From assembly GCF_045223415.1 (NCBI RefSeq), contig NZ_JBEQZJ010000031.1, forward strand, positions 1-51,557: DNA of 51,557 nucleotides. The letters run 5' to 3'. Below the pieces are notes generated by a model. That model was given only the letters and a program-made list of their open reading frames with translations. It searched no databases and was not told the origin of the DNA. Positions 16,113 through 24,710 of the stretch are shown here, piece by piece. The position numbers and the translations under genes are program-made. This stretch comes from Hoskinsella mucinilytica (lineage in GTDB: Bacteria; Bacillota_I; Bacilli_A; Erysipelotrichales; Erysipelotrichaceae). How positions within the stretch are numbered: position 1 is the stretch's first letter; the number at the start of each line of letters is the position of its first letter.

Positions 16113-16848
16113 ATTTGATATGATAGTCTTTACCATCAAATACAAGTTCTATATCTGCGGGCAAACGATGAGCAAGAATACGCTCAACATTTTTACCATC
16201 GCTTTGTTCATAAAATTGTATTGCTTCATGTGGTAAGCTACCTCCCAGAATCTTACGATGGATCAATCGTTGTTTAAGCGCTTCTTTCGTTGCATCGATA
16301 AAGATAGCTTCATCACAAAGTGTTACAAGCTTATTCCAAGGTTCCTCATCTAATAAAAGATAATTTCCTTCAACCAAGACGATGGGGCTTGTAACATTGA
16401 TCCTATCATCTACTACATCATGTTGACTTCGATCATAATAAGGCCAAGTTCCATCTTTCTCCTTTATCTGTAAAAGATAGTTTTCAAAGCGTTCATAATC
16501 AAAACTTTCAGGACATCCTTTGACTGATTTCATCGGTACTTCTTTTCCCTCGACCATAACTTGGTGCGTCAATATATAAGACTGATAATGATGAAAACCA
16601 TCCATGCCCAATGCTTGAAGCTGTGGTTTGCTTTGATCTTTCGCACATAGTGTTTCAAATAAAGTCGCAAGGGTGGATTTACCAACAGCTGGTGGAGCTG
16701 CCAAAAAAAGGACGATCCTTCTTTGTTTTTGTTGTGCCATTACTTGCCAATGATGGATCAAAGGTAAGATCGTATATTGGATAAATTCATCATCATAGTG
16801 TGCTTCTACCCTTTGACCATTGATACAAAAGTGAAATGTCTGTGTCAT
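16111..16848 (-). CDS. P-loop kinase of the phosphoribulokinase/uridine kinase family
   Basis: 245 residues. Walker A is APPAVGKST (51-59). Later motifs GMDGFHHY, the DYERF-type helix and IVLVEGNYLLLDEEPW match the nucleoside-kinase/FrcK-like subgroup. It transfers phosphate from ATP to a sugar, nucleoside or pantothenate-like substrate; which one is not decided by the sequence. AAAGGAGAAAC ribosome-binding site. It stands alone, convergent with the cold-shock gene. Confidence 0.85.
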   Translation of the reverse strand: MTQTFHFCINGQRVEAHYDDEFIQYTILPLIHHWQVMAQQKQRRIVLFLAAPPAVGKSTLATLFETLCAKDQSKPQLQALGMDGFHHYQSYILTHQVMVEGKEVPMKSVKGCPESFDYERFENYLLQIKEKDGTWPYYDRSQHDVVDDRINVTSPIVLVEGNYLLLDEEPWNKLVTLCDEAIFIDATKEALKQRLIHRKILGGSLPHEAIQFYEQSDGKNVERILAHRLPADIELVFDGKDYHIK

Positions 16849-16885
16849 ATGTTTCTCCTTTTTCTATATTTTATCACGATACCAA

Positions 16886-16914
16886 AAGAAAAGATAACCT
16901 ATCCCGTTATCTTT
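16886..16914 (-). terminator. Terminator overlapping the end of the MalY-type gene
   Basis: Nine-base-pair stem AAAGATAAC/GTTATCTTT with a seven-base loop, then TCTTTT on the minus strand. The stop codon TAA is part of the 5' arm. Confidence 0.75.
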
Positions 16915-18091
16915 CTTCTTTATATTCTAAATAAAAGTCTTTTAATAGATACATAGCTTCTTTCAATAATTCCTTACTGGTAGCTGTATTCACTCGGATC
17001 CATCCTTGATATTGATCTAAAAAACGTGATCCTGTTTCTATTAAAACATGCGTTGTTTTTGCTAGCTTTCTTACAAACACATCCACATCATGAACGTTAG
17101 GAAGATAGATCCATACCAAATATCCTCGATCCGGCATCATGACCTTCATATCTGTTTGTCCCAAGATACCTTCTACAAGTGCAATGTTTTCTTTGATATT
17201 CTCATTGAGCTTTGTTAACCAATCATACCCATGCTCATACACTAAGGTACACATCTCGATTCCCATTCGATTACAGCTTAAATGCAAACGATCCAAATAT
17301 GCCTGATATTCTTTCAGTATCTGCGCATTTGCACAAATAAGATAGGATGTACAAAGCGCTGATATGTTAAATGTTTTGTTTGGTGAAGTGGAAATAACGA
17401 TACGATCATAGGTATCGAAAAATTCCATTAAGGATACAAATGGTTGTTCGCTCACTTGTATATCACTGTGAATCTCATCCGACAACAACAACACATCATA
17501 TTGCTTACATAATGCTACCAGCTGTTTTAATTCTTCTTTTTCCCAACAACGTCCACTTGGGTTATGTGGATTACAAAACAACAGAACCTTCACGCCTTCT
17601 TCAGCGAAGGCTTTTTCTATGCGTGTCATATCCATGACATATCGCATTTCTTTTAACTTTAAAGGAATCATGATGGTTTCTCCTACTTTACTACAGTTTT
17701 GAAAGGAACCATATACCGGTGTTAACATGGCGATTTTTTTATTTCTTGCATATTGATCACATAAAATATTCAAAGTAGTAATGGTACCGATGGAGGCTAA
17801 CAACCATTCTCTTTTTACTTGTTTTCCTTGTGTTTTGGCATACCAATGCTGAATGCTTTCATAAAAGTTTTCTTGTATATGATAATAACCAAAATCAGGA
17901 TCTTGCATTTTTTTCAAAAGCTCTTGGTGGATCTTAGGATCCATAGGATAGTCCATATCTGCGATAAACAATGGATATATCTTTTCTTGTTCTTCTTTGC
18001 ATAGCCCAAATCGCTTTTCAATATAAGATGCTTCCCATTTCATTGAACCATTTGTGGTTCTATCTAATAGCTGTTCAAATTGTTTGCTCAT
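16907..18091 (-). CDS. MalY/PatB-type PLP-dependent cystathionine beta-lyase / aminotransferase
   Basis: 394 residues. The start is set by an ATGA overlap with the stop of the RpiR gene; an upstream in-frame ATG lies inside that gene. Fold-type I PLP enzyme: NPHNPSGRCW, the PLP-contacting SDEIHSD and the Schiff-base Lys in STSPNKTFNI. Members split cystathionine or cysteine conjugates to pyruvate, ammonia and a thiol, or transaminate. E. coli MalY also modulates the maltose regulator, so a regulatory link to the partner RpiR protein and PTS permease is possible. Confidence 0.92.
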   Translation of the reverse strand: MSKQFEQLLDRTTNGSMKWEASYIEKRFGLCKEEQEKIYPLFIADMDYPMDPKIHQELLKKMQDPDFGYYHIQENFYESIQHWYAKTQGKQVKREWLLASIGTITTLNILCDQYARNKKIAMLTPVYGSFQNCSKVGETIMIPLKLKEMRYVMDMTRIEKAFAEEGVKVLLFCNPHNPSGRCWEKEELKQLVALCKQYDVLLLSDEIHSDIQVSEQPFVSLMEFFDTYDRIVISTSPNKTFNISALCTSYLICANAQILKEYQAYLDRLHLSCNRMGIEMCTLVYEHGYDWLTKLNENIKENIALVEGILGQTDMKVMMPDRGYLVWIYLPNVHDVDVFVRKLAKTTHVLIETGSRFLDQYQGWIRVNTATSKELLKEAMYLLKDFYLEYKEER

Positions 18092-18861
18092 AATCCATTC
18101 CTTTTCTTTAATTCCAAAGCACATGCATTCACGATCAGATCCATAGCAATATGCACATGTACTCTTGTATCGATGGCATCATCACAATCGTTCACATTGG
18201 CAGTATAGATGACATAGCGTGCCATCCCTGCAAGCGGTGAATCCGGTGTTTCGGTAATCAAAATTGATGCAACATTGCGTTTATTTGCTTCTACCATAAC
18301 CTCAATCAATTCCGGTGGTTTCCCACTTCGGGAAAGAAGTACGATGACATCCTCATTGGCATTGAGCTGCTTAGAGGAAACACGCATATAGCGAGAATCA
18401 TCATATTGTTGTGTAGAAATCCCCATGAGTTGTAGCTTGATTTGAAACATTTTTCCCAGAAAACTACTCATGCCCATTCCATATATGATGATGTTTTTTG
18501 CTTGAACCAATAACGTGATCATTTCATCAGTGATGGTGCGTTCTACCATATCATACGTATTTGCTAACATCATACGATAATCCGATGGATAAGTGTGAGA
18601 TGAATGATCTTCTGTGATTTCAAAATAATCCTCTTTCAACAATGTAAAGCTGGCGTAGCCTAGTTTTTTCGATAATCGATGTAAACTAGTACTGCTTACA
18701 TTCAATGTTTCCGCAATATTCGCAATGGTAAAGCTTTGATACGTAAACAAATAACGTTTTTTGATCAGTTCTTGTATCATCGCTTTTTCCATGGCAGTCA
18801 AAGAAGCAGAGTGTGTAGAAATATTGAAAGATAGATTGGAAATATGTTTATGTTGGTTCAT
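18088..18861 (-). CDS. RpiR/MurR-family transcriptional regulator
   Basis: 257 residues. Helix-turn-helix (TIANIAETLNVSSTSLHRLSK, about 45-65) and a SIS domain starting near KNIIIYGMGMSS (about 123). The SIS segment includes the LLSRSGKPPELIE phosphosugar-site motif (about 174-186). Placed between the PTS permease and the MalY-type enzyme, and overlapping the latter. It probably senses the phosphorylated PTS substrate and controls this operon; candidate GGAATATATTCC and GGATGTTCC sites lie upstream of the permease gene. Confidence 0.92.
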   Translation of the reverse strand: MNQHKHISNLSFNISTHSASLTAMEKAMIQELIKKRYLFTYQSFTIANIAETLNVSSTSLHRLSKKLGYASFTLLKEDYFEITEDHSSHTYPSDYRMMLANTYDMVERTITDEMITLLVQAKNIIIYGMGMSSFLGKMFQIKLQLMGISTQQYDDSRYMRVSSKQLNANEDVIVLLSRSGKPPELIEVMVEANKRNVASILITETPDSPLAGMARYVIYTANVNDCDDAIDTRVHVHIAMDLIVNACALELKKRNGL

Positions 18862-18900
18862 GAAAATCCCTTCTTTCCTCTATAGGATATCATAAATCTT

Positions 18901-20202
18901 CTATTCTTCGATTGTCAATTGTTCTTCTTTCGCATATTGATGATCCAATGCTTTCACAAATGGATAGTAGATCGCAACGGATGCAATGATTGCGATTACT
19001 TGTACTACGGCCCCTTGCCATCCTGCAACTAAGAACCCAGAGAAGATCGGTGGAGTTGCCCATGGAGCCATAACTCCTGTAAATAATGGCATAAAGCCGA
19101 TGCTCATTGCCAAATATGCAATCATAACTGATACGATCGGTGCTAAGGTTACCGGTATCAGCATCAATGGATTGAATACGATCGGTAGACCGAATACCAG
19201 TGGTTCATTGATATTGAAACAAGCTGGAACTGCCGCAAGCTTTGACATCGTTTTTAAACGGGCAGAGCGTGCAACCATCAACATAGCGATCATAAGACCA
19301 ATGGTCATACCGGCTCCACCGATTGTCGCAAATTGATCGATCATCTGGATCGTTCCGACGTTACCATTCTGTAAAGACAATTGTCCTGCGGTAAATAAGG
19401 ATTGGTTAGCATCTGCATTCGCAATCAATAGTGGATTCACAATAGAGTTTACAACGGTAGGATGAATACCAAACCACCATAAGAAACCATTTAATGCAGC
19501 AACAAGCACGATTGCAAACAAACTGGATGTCAAACCTTGAAGTGGTACCTGAATAATTGAGTAAATCAATTCATGTAGTGAACCAGCACTCATCATACAA
19601 ATACCGTTGACGATCAACATAATGGTAACGATCAGAATACCCGGAATCAAAGCACTGAATGATTTAGAAACCATTTCCGGTACAGAGTCCGGCATCTTGA
19701 TCACCAAATTCTTTTTGATACAGAAACGAATGATTTCTACTGATACGATACTTACCAAAATAGCTGTGATCACACCTTGTGTGCCAAGCCATGTAAAGCT
19801 CAATACCTTATTGACGATCTCTCCGCTTTCGGTTACTACGGATTTCGGTGTCACTACCACAAAAGCCACCAAAGCTAACACCATACTGGATAAAGCATCT
19901 TGTTCATAGCTTTGCGCAAGTTTATAAGCCATTGTTCCAACCAGCATAAATCCCATCATATTGAAAGTTGCCCGATAAGCCGGTTCGATATAACTTGCCC
20001 AATCAGCACCAAAGATTCCTGCCATAAAATCAGCATAGCCTGCTAATGGAAAGTCAGTAACCAACATAAAGATAGAACCGATGATGGTCAATGGCATGAT
20101 GACCATAAAACCACTTCTCAATGCCTGAAAGTAACGAAGGCTTGTGACCTTAGATACAGCTGGTACCATTTTTTCTTCGATAAAATGTGTAAATCCATTC
20201 AT
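18901..20202 (-). CDS. PTS EIIC permease, lactose/cellobiose family, without local EIIA/EIIB
   Basis: 433 residues, polytopic membrane protein. N-terminal AVSKVTSLRYFQALRSGF, the FWWFGIH loop (WWFGIHPTVV) and the FNINEPLVFGLPIVFNP signature mark the Lac/Cel-type EIIC family. It forms the channel for a beta-glucoside or amino-sugar disaccharide; phosphate must come from EIIA and EIIB proteins coded elsewhere. GAGGAGG ribosome-binding site. First gene of the operon with an RpiR regulator and a MalY-type lyase. A cre-like site lies 16 bases upstream of the start. Confidence 0.94.
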   Translation of the reverse strand: MNGFTHFIEEKMVPAVSKVTSLRYFQALRSGFMVIMPLTIIGSIFMLVTDFPLAGYADFMAGIFGADWASYIEPAYRATFNMMGFMLVGTMAYKLAQSYEQDALSSMVLALVAFVVVTPKSVVTESGEIVNKVLSFTWLGTQGVITAILVSIVSVEIIRFCIKKNLVIKMPDSVPEMVSKSFSALIPGILIVTIMLIVNGICMMSAGSLHELIYSIIQVPLQGLTSSLFAIVLVAALNGFLWWFGIHPTVVNSIVNPLLIANADANQSLFTAGQLSLQNGNVGTIQMIDQFATIGGAGMTIGLMIAMLMVARSARLKTMSKLAAVPACFNINEPLVFGLPIVFNPLMLIPVTLAPIVSVMIAYLAMSIGFMPLFTGVMAPWATPPIFSGFLVAGWQGAVVQVIAIIASVAIYYPFVKALDHQYAKEEQLTIEE

Positions 20203-20217
20203 TTGAATTTCCTCCTC

Positions 20218-20231
20218 GTTAAGCGTTTACA
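20218..20231 (-). promoter_or_regulatory. Candidate cre (CcpA) site before the EIIC gene
   Basis: Minus strand TGTAAACGCTTAAC matches TGWNANCGNTNWCA except at the last two positions. It lies in the leader just upstream of the ribosome-binding site, where CcpA binding could block transcription. Confidence 0.45.
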
Positions 20232-20275
20232 TCTACATTCTAATGCGATTTTTCTAATTGTACATTACCATTTTC

Positions 20276-20368
20276 GGAATATATTCCATATTTTATTCTG
20301 ATTTTCATCATTTTTTGGAATATTTTTTATATAAATTCGATAAAATTCAATGTTTTGGATGTTCCAAA
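20276..20368. promoter_or_regulatory. Repeated GGAAT-type palindromes upstream of the EIIC operon
   Basis: GGAATATATTCC (20276-20287, perfect palindrome) and TTTGGATGTTCCAAA (20354-20368) share GGA/TCC half-sites, and a further TTGGAATATT lies between them. They are likely binding sites for the RpiR protein of this operon. I could not place a good -35/-10 pair here. Confidence 0.45.
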
Positions 20369-20381
20369 TTTCATAGATTTC

Positions 20382-20410
20382 AAAAAGAAATAGTCATCAT
20401 CGACTATTTC
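20382..20410 (-). terminator. Terminator overlapping the end of yaaA
   Basis: Nine-base-pair stem GAAATAGTC/GACTATTTC with loop GATGAT, followed by TTTTTG on the minus strand. The yaaA stop codon (TGA, 20397-20399) is in the loop. Confidence 0.82.
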
Positions 20411-21161
20411 TTTTTCCTGTTTTTCTTGTAAATACAAAGTTTTTTTCATCAGATAGCCTCGGCTCAAAGTGATATCCTAATCGTTCAAAACCTTTTGCCT
20501 CTTCGATTGCGGATGCTTTGATCTCAGTAAGATATCGCACCATTTCTCCTCTTGCCATTTTCACATATACGCCTTTTTCTCGATATTCTCCATGCTCTTC
20601 CTCCATAAAAAAGCATCGTGCATAATGATCTTTTTCTCCCAAATATCGTGTAATGATCTTACTGTATTGTCGACTCGCCAGATCTAATAATTCATGATCT
20701 GTTTTGGTTAATTCTTGATACATAAGCTTTCCCCAGAATTCATATAAATTTTCAAATCCCTTTCGTGGTAATATGTTATCCAATTCCAAACGATAAGGAA
20801 CAACCTCATCGAAAGGCTTTAAGACCCCATAGTATCCGGATAGAATACGCAAATGTTCTTCCACATAGGAAAATTCTTCATCATCAAAAACTTGTGGAGC
20901 CATATACGTATATTGTATTCCATCATAAGCCAACAAAGCCGGTACTCCATCTTTTAACGTTCTCTTTTTATGATACATTTCAAATGCTTGTCTTGCGATG
21001 GTCTCACTACAATGAAGCATGGATCTTATTTCTTCGATAGATAAAGTAGCTAATTGTTTTTGGATACGTCTTGTTTTCTGAAAGAAGACTGGTTGCTGTC
21101 TTGGGCTCATATATTCAATTTCTTCTCGCATTTTTTTCGCAGGAGCAATGATTATCTTCAT
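20397..21161 (-). CDS. yaaA: YaaA-family (UPF0246) peroxide-stress protein
   Basis: 254 residues, full length for the family. The start MKIIIAPAKKM, the central LLAYDGIQYTYM, LRILSGYYGVLKPFDEV, YRLELDN and the late ARGEMVRYLTE match YaaA/DUF328. In E. coli this protein lowers free iron and DNA damage during peroxide stress and binds DNA. No membrane segment. GGTGA ribosome-binding site. It follows the flavodoxin-fold reductase gene by 69 bases, which may be a redox-stress pairing. Confidence 0.92.
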   Translation of the reverse strand: MKIIIAPAKKMREEIEYMSPRQQPVFFQKTRRIQKQLATLSIEEIRSMLHCSETIARQAFEMYHKKRTLKDGVPALLAYDGIQYTYMAPQVFDDEEFSYVEEHLRILSGYYGVLKPFDEVVPYRLELDNILPRKGFENLYEFWGKLMYQELTKTDHELLDLASRQYSKIITRYLGEKDHYARCFFMEEEHGEYREKGVYVKMARGEMVRYLTEIKASAIEEAKGFERLGYHFEPRLSDEKNFVFTRKTGKRNSR

Positions 21162-21230
21162 AAAATCACCGGTTTCATCTTATCATTTCTCATTTCCCAG
21201 GAAAAGTAAGATGCTTTTTTCCATCGATCC

Positions 21231-21764
21231 TTACTTCAGTGCTTTTCCCAATTCATAGGCTTGTTTGGGATATGTGGTTTGTTCGATCATTTCTCTGGTA
21301 AAGGTATTTTGCGCTAACACCATGCCTTGATCTTCTAAGCATAAATATTTGCATATATTATGATAAAGATTGGCAATCACATCAAATGACCAAGCATCTT
21401 CATCTCCTCCAGTAGCCAATAAAACAGCTTTCTTTTTAGCATCTATCAACTCCTGATTATAAGCATAAAAACGATCGATCACCATTTTTAATTGAGCTGA
21501 AAAGCTAAAATAATAAATCGGTGTCGCAAAAACGATCATATCTGATGCCAAAAGCTTTGGATATAGCTCTACCATATCATCTTGAAATACGCAAACATCC
21601 TTCGCACAATGATCACAGGCAATACATGGGTGTACCTTACGAAACGCAGCATCAAAGCGATAAATATCATGTCCTGCCTCTTTTGCTCCTTTGATAAACT
21701 GTTCTGCCAATAAAGCAGATGTTCCATTTTTATGTGGACTTCCTGTTAATACAACAATGTTCAT
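21231..21764 (-). CDS. Flavodoxin-fold NAD(P)H-dependent FMN reductase
   Basis: 177 residues. FMN-phosphate loop TGSPHKNGTSALL at the N-terminus, the CIACDHCAKDVC cysteine cluster (about 47-58), ATPIYYFSFSAQLKMVIDR and LLATGGDEDAW. This is the multimeric flavodoxin / iron-sulfur-flavoprotein-like family that reduces quinones, nitro compounds or partner proteins. The four closely spaced Cys could bind metal or be redox active. Single gene following the terminator of the CE4-like gene. Confidence 0.88.
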   Translation of the reverse strand: MNIVVLTGSPHKNGTSALLAEQFIKGAKEAGHDIYRFDAAFRKVHPCIACDHCAKDVCVFQDDMVELYPKLLASDMIVFATPIYYFSFSAQLKMVIDRFYAYNQELIDAKKKAVLLATGGDEDAWSFDVIANLYHNICKYLCLEDQGMVLAQNTFTREMIEQTTYPKQAYELGKALK

Positions 21765-21810
21765 ATTGTTCTCCTTCCTACTTCTATTATCTTTATTTTA
21801 TCACATCTAA

Positions 21811-21833
21811 GAAAAAAGATGGTAACTACCATC
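21811..21833 (-). terminator. Terminator after the CE4-like gene
   Basis: Stem GATGGT/ACCATC with loop AGTT, followed by TTTTTTC on the minus strand; it begins two bases after the stop codon. Confidence 0.82.
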
Positions 21834-21834
21834 C

Positions 21835-22653
21835 TCATTCTTTTAATTTCAATTGTTCATTTGCTTTGATCTTAAGACAGCGATCATCTACCTGTATCCA
21901 AACATCCATTCCACTTGGATTATAGACACTGCTTTGATCCGCAAAATAGATCAATCGTTTTCCTGCATCCATATAAGCTTCGATTTCATGATTGGTCGCA
22001 TACCATACTTGAGGATGTCCTTGCATCTGTTGAAAGAATTGCTCTATACGCTCCCAATGATCATCTCTTTCGAATTCATAGCTATGTCCCCATAGATAAA
22101 ACACTTGTAAACGTTCTCCATAATGAACTGATAAAAAGCGATCTTTCAAAGCAAAGATATCTTCACGATGATGACACGTAGGATGCCACCTCATAAAGTC
22201 TGTTGGTAAATCAAAGGACATCGTACTTTTGGTTGTTCTCGCATAACGAATACCACAACTTTTCAATGTAGAAATCACTTCATCATCGTAACAGCCATTG
22301 GGATAGGAAAATCCTGTAACCGGTTTTTGACATATTGTCTCTAAGTCTTTTCGATTTTGTAACACTTCTTCTATATTTAACACGCTATTTGTTCTTGTCA
22401 TCGTAATATGATGACATGTATGACAAGCAATTTCATGTCCTTTATATAATTGAACAACATCCTTTTCTTTGATATAAGGATAACGATGCCCTTGTGTTTC
22501 TTGGAAAAATGCACTATTCAAATGAAAAGTTCCTTTCATTCCATAACGATTCATTAATTCAACAAGACGATGATCCATAACCTTACCATCATCATAGCTA
22601 CATGTAAAAGCAAGCGTTTTCCCCATAGGAAAGCATAGATATATTCTCTGCAT
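21835..22653 (-). CDS. Cytoplasmic polysaccharide-deacetylase-like (CE4/NodB) protein
   Basis: 272 residues from the ATG with GGAGG six bases upstream; a longer frame would start inside the GntR operator. NodB motifs are present: SYDDG (Asp21, Asp22), HTCHH (His78-His82, metal site), SYPNG, WHPTCHHR and FYLWGHSYEF. No signal peptide or membrane segment, so it works in the cytoplasm, unlike chitin or peptidoglycan deacetylases of this fold. It is divergent from the GntR repressor and shares its operator. I infer deacylation of a sugar imported by the neighbouring PTS. Confidence 0.82.
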   Translation of the reverse strand: MQRIYLCFPMGKTLAFTCSYDDGKVMDHRLVELMNRYGMKGTFHLNSAFFQETQGHRYPYIKEKDVVQLYKGHEIACHTCHHITMTRTNSVLNIEEVLQNRKDLETICQKPVTGFSYPNGCYDDEVISTLKSCGIRYARTTKSTMSFDLPTDFMRWHPTCHHREDIFALKDRFLSVHYGERLQVFYLWGHSYEFERDDHWERIEQFFQQMQGHPQVWYATNHEIEAYMDAGKRLIYFADQSSVYNPSGMDVWIQVDDRCLKIKANEQLKLKE

Positions 22654-22666
22654 CTTTTTCCTCCTT

Positions 22667-22688
22667 AAAATTTGTTTAAACATATTTT
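22667..22688. promoter_or_regulatory. GntR operator between the CE4-like and gntR genes
   Basis: A 22-base near-palindrome centred on TTTGTTTAAACA (22671-22682), with one mismatched pair. It overlaps the -35 box of the GntR promoter and lies just upstream of the CE4-like ribosome-binding site. The same core occurs twice upstream of the antiterminator-PTS operon near 27147-27239. Confidence 0.75.
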
Positions 22689-22715
22689 GACTTTTTCTCA
22701 GTTCCACGTTACAAT
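22687..22715 (+). promoter_or_regulatory. Promoter of the GntR regulator gene
   Basis: TTGACT (22687-22692), 17-base spacer, TACAAT (22710-22715). The leader is only about 15 bases. The operator touches the -35 box, so autoregulation is likely. Confidence 0.78.
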
Positions 22716-22736
22716 ACCATGTAGAGGTGATTCCCT

Positions 22737-23459
22737 ATGCCAAAAGCAAAATTTACGGAAATCTATAGAACATTGAAACAGAATATTTTAGATGGGTGCT
22801 ATGACACCTCTCATTTATTACCTACCGAACAGGTATTGACCCAACAGTTTACATGCAGTCGTAATACGATTCGAAGAGCCATTGCTCAATTACAAGAGGA
22901 AGGGTTTGTACAAAGCATCAAAGGAAAAGGTGTTGTTTTGTTGGAAAACAAAGCTGCCGCTTCTTTTCAAATCGATCTGCATGACTTTAAAGGATTAGCC
23001 TCCATTCAAATGAATCCATCGATAAAAACAACCACTAGCGTATTAAAATTTCAAACGCTGATAATTGATGATCAACTTAGCCAAAAAACCGGCTTTCCTA
23101 AAGGAAGCGAAGTTTATCATTTGCATCGTCTTCGTTATTTTGACAATGAACCTTTGGTCTTAGATATCAATTATTTCCATAAAGATATGATTCCTGATTT
23201 GAGTGTTGAAATCGCACAACATTCCATTTATCAATATATTGAAGATACCTTGAAGCTACATGTCATTGCTGCTAGACGAATGATTCGTGTAGAAAAAGCA
23301 ACAAAACTAGATCAAGAACTGTTATCGCTTCATGGCTTTGATTGTGTGGGAGTTACTTTAAATAATGCATATCTTGATGATGGCAAAATGTTTGAATATA
23401 CGGAATCTCGACATGCTCCTGATCATTTCACCTTTTGTGAAACAGTTTCTTTAAAATAG
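22737..23459 (+). CDS. GntR-family (HutC/TreR-like) repressor of the sugar locus
   Basis: 240 residues. Winged helix in the first 70 residues (LLPTEQVLTQQFTCSRNTIRRAIAQL, with the family's SRxTVR-type motif) and a UTRA effector-binding domain from about 80. The pattern IDLHDFKGL resembles TreR. The effector is probably the phosphorylated PTS sugar. Its gene faces the deacetylase gene across a TTTGTTTAAACA operator and converges with the ceramidase-like gene. Matching operators precede the antiterminator-PTS operon, tying all three transcripts into one regulon. Confidence 0.92.
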   Translation: MPKAKFTEIYRTLKQNILDGCYDTSHLLPTEQVLTQQFTCSRNTIRRAIAQLQEEGFVQSIKGKGVVLLENKAAASFQIDLHDFKGLASIQMNPSIKTTTSVLKFQTLIIDDQLSQKTGFPKGSEVYHLHRLRYFDNEPLVLDINYFHKDMIPDLSVEIAQHSIYQYIEDTLKLHVIAARRMIRVEKATKLDQELLSLHGFDCVGVTLNNAYLDDGKMFEYTESRHAPDHFTFCETVSLK

Positions 23460-23486
23460 GGTTTGAGCACTTTGAGATACAGCTTC

Positions 23487-24710
23487 TTATTCCTTATGTA
23501 ATATCATAGCTATCTCATCCATCAATCTTTCTCCACACCCCTCTTCAAACGGTGTGATCACGGCTTCAAAACCAATCGGCCTTTCATGATAGGCTGATTG
23601 ATCTGGCATATAACTGTAATAATCCATTGCATACCCTACCAAAACCACACTTTGATCTTTCACTTGTTGTTTTAAATACAAGGCAAGTGCGGAAAACAGC
23701 TCTACTGGAACATACACATAGGCCAATCGATGAATATGCAGGATATGGATAGGTAATGATAATCTTTGATTTTTAAGAAAACAAGACATCTTCTCATATA
23801 AAAGATACAGCTCATATTCCTTTGTTTTGGTATCTAGTTGTTTACCATATGCTTGTAATTTTTCCACTGTTGGATACGTTCTTGTTTGACAGGTAAAGGT
23901 AAAGCAACTTATTTGAAGCTCTCCTTGCATAGGAGCTAAGTTACCAAGGGTTTCTCTGACATGATCAACTAGCAACAAACCAAGACGTTTGGCTTCTTTT
24001 CTTCCACTTCCTTTTTTGGTAAATCGAGTAGATACATCTCCACAAGCACCATTATAAAACATCGCCACTTCATGCTCTTTTTCTAATGCTTCAAAAGCCG
24101 GTCCCAACAAATCACAACTATAACAGCTATTTTCCTCATGAAAGATTGTTGGATGACAAGCATAAGAAAAGATCAATGCTGTTTTTTGACTGCTTGTTTG
24201 AATATGAAGCACAGAAAGCATATCATCGATCAATCGATCCGGTTGATTGCGATTTGTACCAATATCTTGATAATGATCTTGCGCAAAGGATAGACTTGCC
24301 TCTTCGCAATTGTCATATGCCTGTTGTGCAGCTAGTATACCTTGTGCTAGTAAAAAGCGAACTAGTTCTTCATCATATTCTCCATCGATATAATCCAAAC
24401 GTCGATTGATTCCGGTTTTATCTAATATTTGTGCAGGACCACTATGAGTATGTATAGCATTGATCAAAACATGCTCTTTTTTTATCCCATACTTTTTACA
24501 TATATGCTCACTCAATTGTTCACAAAATGTAGCATCTACATAAAGGAGATCATACTGAAACAGAAAGACCTCCTCTTCCTGTTTCAGATAAATACAGCGT
24601 ACATGAAGCTCATCCAATACCCCGGTGCTCTTTCTCAGACCTTCATAGCCTGCCATTGGTAATCCTATTTTAGGGGTGATCGATTGCTTCGCAAAGCCTG
24701 CTTGCATCAT
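23487..24710 (-). CDS. Neutral/alkaline ceramidase-like amidase, cytoplasmic
   Basis: 407 residues, much shorter than secreted neutral ceramidases (about 650-750), lacking the C-terminal Ig-like part and any signal peptide. The catalytic core is conserved: IHTHSGP (His87, His89), ACHPT (His186), GACGDVS (Ser227, the position of the nucleophile), a PVELFS segment and GYAMDYYSYMP. The family hydrolyses amide bonds of N-acyl sphingoid lipids; here, as the gene following a PTS EIIBC in one operon, an N- or O-acylated sugar phosphate is the likelier substrate. Two tandem ATGs exist; the second has better spacing from GAGG. Confidence 0.8.
   Translation of the reverse strand: MMQAGFAKQSITPKIGLPMAGYEGLRKSTGVLDELHVRCIYLKQEEEVFLFQYDLLYVDATFCEQLSEHICKKYGIKKEHVLINAIHTHSGPAQILDKTGINRRLDYIDGEYDEELVRFLLAQGILAAQQAYDNCEEASLSFAQDHYQDIGTNRNQPDRLIDDMLSVLHIQTSSQKTALIFSYACHPTIFHEENSCYSCDLLGPAFEALEKEHEVAMFYNGACGDVSTRFTKKGSGRKEAKRLGLLLVDHVRETLGNLAPMQGELQISCFTFTCQTRTYPTVEKLQAYGKQLDTKTKEYELYLLYEKMSCFLKNQRLSLPIHILHIHRLAYVYVPVELFSALALYLKQQVKDQSVVLVGYAMDYYSYMPDQSAYHERPIGFEAVITPFEEGCGERLMDEIAMILHKE

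Noticed and set aside
21165..21245. Terminator after the flavodoxin-fold gene
   Set aside because: Only a bulged AGTAA/TTACT plus GATG/CATC pairing can be drawn; too weak to list.
22654..22707. Upstream start for the CE4-like gene
   Set aside because: It runs through the GntR operator and the divergent promoter; GGAGG is correctly spaced from the inner ATG.
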